The notes beneath the pieces were generated by a model. The model was not told where the DNA came from and did no database searches. It saw only the letters and a program-made list of their open reading frames with translations. A DNA stretch of 6,203 nt, taken from positions 1-6,203 of the forward strand of contig DUOL01000164.1 in the NCBI GenBank assembly GCA_012838875.1, written 5' to 3'. The DNA comes from Bacteroidales bacterium (GTDB taxonomy: Bacteria > Bacteroidota > Bacteroidia > Bacteroidales > WCHB1-69). Below, in pieces: positions 1 through 4,636 of the stretch. A program made the position numbers and the translations under genes. The stretch's first letter is position 1, and every line of letters begins with the position of its first letter.

Positions 1-106
1 GTGCCAAAATAATGTTGGATAGAAAAGAGATGCCGAGTGTGCCAAACTTCCCGATACTACTCCACACCATCCCTGTAATGGTATGTTGTTTTAAACTTTT
101 ACTCAT
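1..106 (-). CDS. Polysaccharide flippase (Wzx/MATE-like), N-terminal fragment
   Basis: Only the first 35 codons lie in the window; the gene runs off the left edge. The ATG is at 106-104 and an in-frame TAA lies a few codons upstream (about 127-125), so this start is well constrained. The peptide begins MSKSLKQHTITGMVWSSIGK and continues with a hydrophobic stretch, FGTLGISFLSNIILA. A short basic and polar N-terminus, then G-MVWSS-IGKFG and the first membrane helix, is the typical opening of Bacteroidota O-antigen or capsule flippases (MVF/MATE superfamily). These move lipid-linked glycan units across the inner membrane. The AAAGAG on the coding strand a short way upstream of the ATG is a weak ribosome-binding candidate. 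The call rests on a short fragment, so the family is likely but the transported glycan is unknown. A neighbouring polysaccharide locus is inferred, not seen. Confidence 0.72.
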   Translation of the reverse strand, partial: MSKSLKQHTITGMVWSSIGKFGTLGISFLSNIILA

Positions 107-127
107 CTGATTTTGCTTACTCTTTTA

Positions 128-143
128 GAGTTGAGACCAACTC
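128..143. repeat. Small perfect inverted repeat in the flippase leader
   Basis: GAGTTG and CAACTC form a perfect 6-bp inverted repeat separated by four bases (AGAC on the plus strand). It sits between the candidate -7 element (145-152, minus) and the flippase start codon (106). It could be an operator half-site pair or a small RNA hairpin at the 5' end of the mRNA. No T-run follows it on the minus strand (TAAAAGAG follows), so it does not look like a terminator. A 6-bp repeat can arise by chance. Confidence 0.35.
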
Positions 144-144
144 A

Positions 145-152
145 CAAATGTA
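145..152 (-). promoter_or_regulatory. Candidate -7 element (TACATTTG) for the flippase gene
   Basis: On the minus strand TACATTTG matches the Bacteroidota -7 consensus TAnnTTTG and ends 38 nt before the flippase ATG at 106, giving a short leader. I do not see a convincing TTTG -33 element at the usual distance, so the assignment relies on the -7 match and its position. The short hairpin at 128-143 lies just downstream and would overlap the expected transcription start. Confidence 0.4.
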
Positions 153-263
153 ACTTTTAGGGTTTGACATTGATTTAACAGTGCAAAATTACTAAAAAAT
201 ATTCTATTGGTGTTAGACAAGTAAGTTTTACGATACTTTATAACTTTCTGAATTGAATTTTTG

Positions 264-271
264 TACCTTTG
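264..271 (+). promoter_or_regulatory. Candidate -7 element (TACCTTTG) for the outer-membrane protein gene
   Basis: TACCTTTG matches the Bacteroidota TAnnTTTG -7 consensus exactly and is followed by CA. It ends 18 nt before the ATG at 290, which implies a very short, AT-rich leader. The same ten bases, TACCTTTGCA, recur in promoter position on the minus strand at 4551-4560, supporting use of this form by the organism. The upstream -33 region (about 237-248) is T-rich but has no clear TTTG. Confidence 0.6.
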
Positions 272-289
272 CATATTAATTTTTTTACA

Positions 290-994
290 ATGAAAAAGAT
301 AATTTTTGTGATTTTTATTTGTCTGTTTCAGCTCTGCAGTATTGGCTCTATGATGGGACAAGCTCAACCTCAACCTTCTAAAACAGAGAAGAAACCGGTG
401 TTTATTCGGGATAGATTTATGTTTGATTTTCATCACTCTTTTTGGATGAATGCACCGAAACGGATATCTCCCCAAAAATTTAATCCGGGATTTACGGTTT
501 CGGGCATGTGGGATTTTTTATTGCCGAATAAAGCGCCTATTTCTTTCGGGCTGGGAGTCGGTTTTTCATACTATACTCATTTTTCTAATGCAATGTTGAA
601 AAAAGACGGTTCGGGAATTATGCAATATTACGTCATTCCGGAGAATATTGATTTTTCTGAAAGTAAAGTAACTTATAATAATATAAATATTCCTTTTGAG
701 GTTCGCTATCGTCATCATTCAGGGTTTAAGGTTAGTCTCGGTATGCGATTAGGGCTCACTACCGGGATTAGTTATCGTTATAAAGGTTTAGACCCTTTGG
801 GTACCGGTGCGAGAATGAATTATAAGAGCTACGAAGTGTATAATAAAGCGAAATTTAATTATGATATTTACGCAAGAACAGGTTGGAAAGCACTTGGTGT
901 CTATTTCTGTTATCAGGTTACTAAAATATTCGATGCTAATAAAGGACCCCAGATTTATCCTATGACAGTAGGAATTACCGTGAATTTCTTTTAA
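290..994 (+). CDS. Outer-membrane beta-barrel protein with signal peptide (PorT-like family)
   Basis: A 234-residue exported protein. I chose the ATG at 290 over the in-frame TTG at 269 because it puts a classic signal peptide at the N-terminus: basic MKK, a hydrophobic core to about residue 19, and likely cleavage after GQA (residue 25). The TTG also overlaps the promoter's -7 box. The mature part alternates aromatic and hydrophobic strands, for example RFMFDFHHSFW, ISFGLGVGFSYYTHF, NINIPFEVRYRHH, FKVSLGMRLGLTTG and ALGVYFCYQV. It ends in MTVGITVNFF, with the terminal Phe recognised by the barrel assembly machinery. About eight strands can be counted, consistent with a small barrel. The blocks DRF, W-NAP, GLG-GFS, P-E-R-R and KGP-I-P match my memory of a widespread Bacteroidota family often labelled PorT-like. 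The exact function is unknown, and a role in type IX secretion should not be assumed. The gene appears to be monocistronic. Confidence 0.85.
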   Translation: MKKIIFVIFICLFQLCSIGSMMGQAQPQPSKTEKKPVFIRDRFMFDFHHSFWMNAPKRISPQKFNPGFTVSGMWDFLLPNKAPISFGLGVGFSYYTHFSNAMLKKDGSGIMQYYVIPENIDFSESKVTYNNINIPFEVRYRHHSGFKVSLGMRLGLTTGISYRYKGLDPLGTGARMNYKSYEVYNKAKFNYDIYARTGWKALGVYFCYQVTKIFDANKGPQIYPMTVGITVNFF

Positions 995-995
995 T

Positions 996-1043
996 TTGGG
1001 GCTAATTTCTATCCCTAATTAGCAAAAGAAACCCAAGTTTTTT
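996..1043 (+). terminator. Probable intrinsic terminator after the outer-membrane protein gene
   Basis: GCTAATT (1001-1007) pairs perfectly with AATTAGC (1017-1023) across a 9-nt loop. An outer TTGGG (996-1000) can pair with CCCAA (1032-1036), leaving a bulge on the 3' side. A run of six T follows directly (1038-1043). The hairpin starts two bases after the TAA and lies wholly in the 71-nt gap before the sigma factor gene. The inner stem is AT-rich and the outer helix is interrupted, so termination may be partial. Confidence 0.45.
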
Positions 1044-1065
1044 GTTTTTATTTACGTTATTAATA

Positions 1066-1626
1066 ATGAAGGACGAAATACAAAAGCAGAAGGAGCTACA
1101 AGAACTTATTGAACAATGTATTTCTAAGAAACGCAAGGCTCAATATAAGTTTTATAAGCGATTTTACAGTTCTTTATTTGCTGTTTGTGTTCGCTTTGCA
1201 AAAAATAACGAAGAGGCTGAAGATATGTTAAATGAAGGTTTTTTAAAGATTTTTGATAATTTGGATAAGTATCAGGCTACCGGTTCGTTCGAGGCATGGC
1301 TTAAACGAGTTGTGGTGAATACAGCCATTGATTATCAAAGAAAATATAAAACAACCGAGCATAATGTTGTCGAGTACGATCTTCTCCCTGATACGCAAAT
1401 GCCTGTGGAAGATAATAATGCGTTGAGTAAAATGTCGAGTGATGAACTTTTACAATTAATACAGGAGCTGCCGCCGATAAGCAAGCAGGTTTTTAATCTC
1501 TATGTTTTTGAAGATTATTCGCATGCGGAAATCGCAGTCCTACTCAATATCAAAGAGGGAACTTCGCACTGGCACCTCAATTTTGCTAGGAACAAATTAA
1601 AGGAGAAAATTAATAGCTTAAATTAG
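1066..1626 (+). CDS. ECF-type RNA polymerase sigma factor (sigma-70 family)
   Basis: A 186-residue two-domain sigma factor, the usual ECF length. Region 2 spans about residues 27-94: core-binding EEAEDMLNEGFLKIFDNL (49-66), then GSFEAWLKRVVVNTAIDYQR (73-92), the -10 recognition segment. After a short acidic linker, region 4 spans about 126-182: LPPISKQVFNLYVFEDYSHA (135-154), then EIAVLLNIKEGTSHWHLNFA, the helix-turn-helix that reads the -35. There is no region 1.1 or 3. The ATG at 1066 is preferred because the upstream TTG at 1042 would add hydrophobic residues foreign to the family and would overlap the terminator's T-run. The next gene starts 4 nt after the stop, implying co-translation. 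Bacteroidota ECF factors of this type commonly respond to envelope signals; the regulon here is unknown. No TAnnTTTG element is visible upstream, so it may use an alternative promoter or read-through. Confidence 0.93.
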   Translation: MKDEIQKQKELQELIEQCISKKRKAQYKFYKRFYSSLFAVCVRFAKNNEEAEDMLNEGFLKIFDNLDKYQATGSFEAWLKRVVVNTAIDYQRKYKTTEHNVVEYDLLPDTQMPVEDNNALSKMSSDELLQLIQELPPISKQVFNLYVFEDYSHAEIAVLLNIKEGTSHWHLNFARNKLKEKINSLN

Positions 1627-1630
1627 AAAA

Positions 1631-2143
1631 ATGGAACAGTTCGACAAAATTATTAAAGAGAAAATAGGCGAAAAAGAGTTCCCTTTTCGTATGTCGGCAT
1701 GGAAGAAATTTTGTGTGAAAGCAGGAATTAAACATGGACTCTCAACGTTACAGTTAACGGCTCTGATTTCAGGCGGTTTACTCGCAACAGGGGGCGGTGT
1801 CGCAATTTTGTATCATCACTTTCAGCCAACCTCTCCTAAGCCTACCGAAATTCCTGTAGTGGCAGTTCAGAATGAGGAGGCAGATATTACGGACACCTCT
1901 TTAGTCATTGTCGAAGCTACACCGATAGAAACGGCGGCAAGTGAGCAGCCGGTAGAAAAAAACGATATAGAAAAATCCGATTTTAATAAAGTTCAAGAGG
2001 TTGAACCTATTAAAGCCGAAACTATTGAAACAGCTACAGATAAAAATCCTGTGCCGACAAAAGCTCCTAAAGAGGTCGAAAAACCTAACAATGATAAATG
2101 GAAAATATCCATTATCAATCCGGATACGATTAAAGAGAATTAG
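1631..2143 (+). CDS. Single-pass membrane protein, putative regulator (anti-sigma) of the ECF sigma factor
   Basis: A 170-residue protein starting 4 nt after the sigma factor stop codon, so the pair is almost certainly one transcription unit. The N-terminal 38 residues are charged (MEQFDKIIKEKIGEKEFPFR, then MSAWKKF) and resemble the cytoplasmic start of Bacteroidota proteins encoded beside ECF sigma genes. One membrane helix follows at about residues 39-61 (rich in Leu, Gly and Ala). Residues 66-152 are Pro-, Glu-, Thr- and Lys-rich and low complexity, probably extended through the periplasm. The protein ends in a short WKISIINPDT segment. The zinc-binding HxxxCxxC motif of ZAS anti-sigma factors is absent, and the cytoplasmic part is short for an anti-sigma domain. 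The role is therefore inferred from context and topology. Alternatives are a TonB-like spacer protein without its C-terminal domain, or an unrelated envelope protein. Orientation is presumed N-in. Confidence 0.6.
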   Translation: MEQFDKIIKEKIGEKEFPFRMSAWKKFCVKAGIKHGLSTLQLTALISGGLLATGGGVAILYHHFQPTSPKPTEIPVVAVQNEEADITDTSLVIVEATPIETAASEQPVEKNDIEKSDFNKVQEVEPIKAETIETATDKNPVPTKAPKEVEKPNNDKWKISIINPDTIKEN

Positions 2144-2159
2144 AGGTTTTAAAAGCTTT

Positions 2160-3359
2160 TTAAAGTTTTCTTCCGGGGTATACTTTTAGTGCTTCCGCAA
2201 GGCATTTCATTGCTTCAACCAAATCCTCCACATTTAAACAGTAACTGATGCGTACTTCGTCTTTTCCTTCACCCTTAGAGGAGTAAAAGCCTGTTGCAGG
2301 TGCTAACATGACCGTTTTGCCGTTATGGTTAAAATCTTCTAATAGCCATTGGCAGAAGAGGTCGGAGTCATCGATAGGTAGTCTTGCGGCTACATAAAAT
2401 GCTCCTTTAGGTGTTGGACAAAAGCAGCCGGGCATAGCATTAATAGCTTTTACAACAGTATTTCGTCTTGCCAAGTAGTCCTTAATCACTCTGTCAAAAT
2501 AGACTTTTGGTGTATCTACGGCAGCTTCAGCGAGAATTTGTCCGTAGGTTGGGGGACTTAATCGGGCTTGAGCGAATTTCATAGCGGTTGCGTAAAGTTC
2601 TTTATTTCTTGTAATGAATGCGCCTACGCGTACGCCACAAGCACTGTAACGTTTTGATACAGAGTCTAATAAAACGACATTTTGTTCGATATTAGAGAGT
2701 TGCATAACCGAAAAGTGTTCTGCTCCGTCGTAACAAAATTCACGATAAACCTCGTCCGCAAATAGGAAAATATCATATTTTTCTATAATCTTGCTTAATG
2801 CAATGAGTTCTTCTTTGGAGTACAAGTAACCCGTAGGATTGTTCGGATTACAAATCATAATTGCCTTTGTTTTGGGCGTAATGATTTTTTCAAACTCTTC
2901 AATCGGAGGTAGGGCAAATCCTGTTTCAATAGTTGAGTAGATAGGTTTAACTTTTACGCCGCAAGATTGTGCAAAACCGTTATAATTGGCATAAAAGGGT
3001 TCAGGGATAATAACTTCGTCATCAGGGTCAAGGCAACTATTGAAAGCAAATAAAATAGCTTCGGAGCCGCCGTTCGTAACGATTATTTCATTTTCGGTAA
3101 TATTAATCCCGACACTATTGTAATATTGTGCTAATTTTTTGCGATAGCTCAAAATTCCGGCTGAATGGCTGTATGCAACCACTTTTAAATCAGCTTGTTT
3201 AACGGCATTTATAGCTCCTTCGGGAGTTTCAATGTCGGGTTGACCAATGTTGAGGTGATAAACATGTATTCCCTTTTGTTTAGCAACGTCTGCGTACGGA
3301 ACCAACTTTCTAATCGGAGATGAGGGCATCTCTAACCCTTTTTTTGAAATTTTCGGCAT
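2160..3359 (-). CDS. Pyridoxal-phosphate aminotransferase, class I (aspartate aminotransferase-like)
   Basis: A 399-residue, full-length fold-type I aminotransferase of the AAT-I family, cytosolic, moving amino groups between an amino acid and a 2-oxoacid. Visible landmarks: MPSSPIRKLVPYAD near the start; NIGQPD (37-42); the cofactor-phosphate glycine segment TNGGSEA (95-101); NPNNPTG (171-177) with the pyridine-contacting Asn174; ADEVY (201-205) with Asp202 pairing the ring nitrogen and Tyr205; SVSKRYSACGVRVG (233-246) with Lys236 as the Schiff-base lysine; and VRISYC (369-374) with Arg370 for the substrate carboxylate. All key residues are intact, so it should be active. Aspartate/2-oxoglutarate is the most likely substrate pair, but alanine or aromatic specificity cannot be excluded from sequence alone. 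It is last in a three-gene operon, 12 nt after the MerR-type gene. It converges on the sigma operon with 16 nt between stops. Confidence 0.93.
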   Translation of the reverse strand: MPKISKKGLEMPSSPIRKLVPYADVAKQKGIHVYHLNIGQPDIETPEGAINAVKQADLKVVAYSHSAGILSYRKKLAQYYNSVGINITENEIIVTNGGSEAILFAFNSCLDPDDEVIIPEPFYANYNGFAQSCGVKVKPIYSTIETGFALPPIEEFEKIITPKTKAIMICNPNNPTGYLYSKEELIALSKIIEKYDIFLFADEVYREFCYDGAEHFSVMQLSNIEQNVVLLDSVSKRYSACGVRVGAFITRNKELYATAMKFAQARLSPPTYGQILAEAAVDTPKVYFDRVIKDYLARRNTVVKAINAMPGCFCPTPKGAFYVAARLPIDDSDLFCQWLLEDFNHNGKTVMLAPATGFYSSKGEGKDEVRISYCLNVEDLVEAMKCLAEALKVYPGRKL

Positions 3360-3371
3360 AATTTTTAATTT

Positions 3372-3698
3372 TTATAATTCTTCTTTTATTTCTAATAATA
3401 TATTTTTGACTTTTGTGAGTGTATCTGCGATTTTGGCATTTCTGGTCTCTTTCTCCAAATTATTTTTCATCGCATCTTTTGCTCCTTGAAGCGTATATCC
3501 TTTTGTTTTAGTAAGGTAGTGAATTGTACGAATTGTTTCAATGTCGTTTAAGGTAAAATATCGATTCCCTTTTTTGTTTTTATAAGGTTTTATTGTATCA
3601 AACTCTTTTTCCCAATACCGCAATAGTGAGGTGTTCACTTCAAACATCTCTGCTACTTCCCCAATTGAAAAATAGACTTTTTTAATCTCTTCTTGCAT
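3372..3698 (-). CDS. MerR-family transcriptional regulator, short form
   Basis: A 108-residue protein. Residues 9-77 form a MerR-type winged helix-turn-helix: FSIGEVAEMFEVNTSLLRYW (10-29) is the helix-turn-helix, and NKKGNRYFTLNDIETIRTIH (41-60) is the wing and following helix. YTLQGAKDAM (68-77) completes the domain. The remaining 30 residues are a charged, probably coiled-coil tail for dimerisation. There is no effector domain and no metal-binding cysteine, as in the short Bacteroidota members of the family, so no ligand can be named. The gene is 8 nt downstream of the secreted-protein gene and 12 nt upstream of the aminotransferase gene, so it is translated from the same message as both. 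MerR proteins often control their own operon, which makes the promoter near 4553-4560 the obvious target; this is inference. Confidence 0.9.
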   Translation of the reverse strand: MQEEIKKVYFSIGEVAEMFEVNTSLLRYWEKEFDTIKPYKNKKGNRYFTLNDIETIRTIHYLTKTKGYTLQGAKDAMKNNLEKETRNAKIADTLTKVKNILLEIKEEL

Positions 3699-3706
3699 TT
3701 TATCAT

Positions 3707-4510
3707 CTATTTTTTTACAAAAATTGCCTGTTTTCCGTCATAATTTACAAAATAGTTTCCTTTAGTCAAATCCGAAACGTCAACTGTTTTTGCTGTTCCG
3801 CTTTTTACAAAAAAACCGTTTTCCGTAATTATTTCATAATGAACGACATCACTAAACTCTAATTCGGAAGTTACTCTCATCTTTCTATTCTTAATCTCTA
3901 CATATCTATTAGGAATTTTAGCCTTAATAATCGGCGAAATCAAAATTTTCCCATCTTTTCCTTTCTCTTTCATTCTAAAGAAATTAATCCCTGAATTTAC
4001 TACTGGCGGAAAAGTATTAAAAGCCATATTTGCCGGCGTTCCAAGCTCTTTAACCACAATCCAACGACCGTAAACAAATTGCTCGATAGTATAATATTTC
4101 AGAGAATCGAGTTCTTTAATATCCCAAGTAATTAAGCGTGTTTTTTTTACAAAATTAAAAGAGGGCAACGCAAACTCCCGTTCTACTATTAAATTGGAAG
4201 AATTGACAATAATAGGCGAACATTCTTCGCTGTGTTGCATCTGAATAGTGATAAGTTGCTGATTGACATAACCTTTCAGCGGAATCTCAAAAGAGTTAGA
4301 ATTATGGGCAAAATCGACTTCACGACCATTCACAAGGAGTTTTTTCACACAAAAACCATCATCAATAGAAGGGTTCAGAACAACCAGATTTTTCCCTGTA
4401 TATTTCCCCTCAATTACTGTATAATTCTCATTATCAATATCATTATCTTGAGGAAATAGATAATTTGTCGATAAAAAAAGTAGTAAAAAAAGAGAGAAAA
4501 AACGTTTCAT
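3707..4510 (-). CDS. Secreted Ig/FN3-like protein with type IX secretion-like C-terminal tail
   Basis: A 267-residue exported protein of no assigned function. The signal peptide is residues 1-21 (MKRFF, a Leu/Phe-rich core, probable cleavage after FPQ). Residues 30-110 form a beta-rich module with GKYTGKNLVVLNP, a central LLVNGREVDF and two cysteines (54 and 97) that could form a disulphide. Residues 115-200 resemble the FN3-like module of secreted Bacteroidota proteins: a W-containing strand (TWDIKELDSLKYYTIEQF, 128-145), then INFFRMKEKGKDGK and ISPII. The last about 60 residues end in VDVSDLTKGNYFVNYDGK and FVKK. This fits the type A sorting-tail pattern of idvSdL-kG-Y-v ending in a basic K. 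The tail lacks the usual NP segment at its start, so it may be an Ig-like fold that is not a sorting signal. It is first in the operon with the MerR-type and aminotransferase genes. Confidence 0.72.
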   Translation of the reverse strand: MKRFFSLFLLLFLSTNYLFPQDNDIDNENYTVIEGKYTGKNLVVLNPSIDDGFCVKKLLVNGREVDFAHNSNSFEIPLKGYVNQQLITIQMQHSEECSPIIVNSSNLIVEREFALPSFNFVKKTRLITWDIKELDSLKYYTIEQFVYGRWIVVKELGTPANMAFNTFPPVVNSGINFFRMKEKGKDGKILISPIIKAKIPNRYVEIKNRKMRVTSELEFSDVVHYEIITENGFFVKSGTAKTVDVSDLTKGNYFVNYDGKQAIFVKK

Positions 4511-4534
4511 TTATCTTTTTAAATGATGATTGCA

Positions 4535-4542
4535 ACAATTGT
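4535..4542. repeat. Palindrome ACAATTGT in the operon leader
   Basis: An 8-bp perfect palindrome lies between the candidate -7 element (4553-4560) and the start codon (4510) of the secreted-protein/MerR/aminotransferase operon, so just downstream of the expected transcription start. It could be an operator, for instance for the co-encoded MerR-type protein. It is short and AT-rich, and chance is a real alternative. Confidence 0.2.
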
Positions 4543-4552
4543 AATTTATGTG

Positions 4553-4560
4553 CAAAGGTA
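4553..4560 (-). promoter_or_regulatory. Candidate -7 element (TACCTTTG) for the three-gene operon
   Basis: Read on the minus strand, TACCTTTG matches the Bacteroidota TAnnTTTG consensus and is followed by CA, exactly as upstream of the outer-membrane protein gene at 264-273. It ends 42 nt before the ATG at 4510, predicting a leader of roughly 35-40 nt. A TTGCAC and T-rich tracts lie upstream but no -33 TTTG sits at the usual spacing. It is the only good promoter candidate for the downstream three genes, whose gaps are too small for internal promoters of this type. Confidence 0.6.
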
Positions 4561-4580
4561 ATACAAAAAGTGCAATTTTT

Positions 4581-4616
4581 CTATAAAAAGGAAATTTAAT
4601 GTTTAGTTTTTTATAG
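4581..4616. repeat. 9-bp AT-rich inverted repeat between the FISUMP gene and the operon promoter
   Basis: CTATAAAAA (4581-4589) and TTTTTATAG (4608-4616) are perfect inverted repeats around an 18-nt spacer. The structure follows the end of the surface-protein gene (stop at 4637-4639, minus) and precedes the next promoter by about 20 bp. It could act as a weak transcript end for the surface-protein gene, but the stem has only two G-C pairs' worth of stability and no T-run follows on the minus strand (AAAAATTGC follows). It could equally be a protein-binding site upstream of the -7 element. Confidence 0.3.
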
Positions 4617-4636
4617 AGCAGTTTTTTCTTATAATT

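Noticed and set aside
107..289. Invertible promoter flanked by inverted repeats, as in Bacteroides capsule loci
   Set aside because: Only one 6-bp hairpin is present; I found no pair of distant inverted repeats bracketing the promoter and no recombinase gene nearby.
125..475. Open frame of 116 codons on the minus strand overlapping the barrel gene start
   Set aside because: It is antisense to a convincing exported protein, crosses the candidate promoter, and its translation is basic and low complexity with no recognisable family.
2144..2170. Bidirectional terminator at AAAAGCTTTT
   Set aside because: The palindrome has no loop, only one G-C step and no strong T-run beyond its own arms, so a stable terminator hairpin is unlikely.
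2001..2189. Open frame of 62 codons on the plus strand inside the sigma-partner gene
   Set aside because: It is a Lys/Leu-rich frame-shifted shadow of the 3' end of the sigma-partner gene and runs into the convergent aminotransferase gene.
4232..4459. Open frame on the plus strand antisense to the secreted-protein gene
   Set aside because: There is no plausible start signal or family, and the opposite strand carries a signal peptide and recognisable modules.
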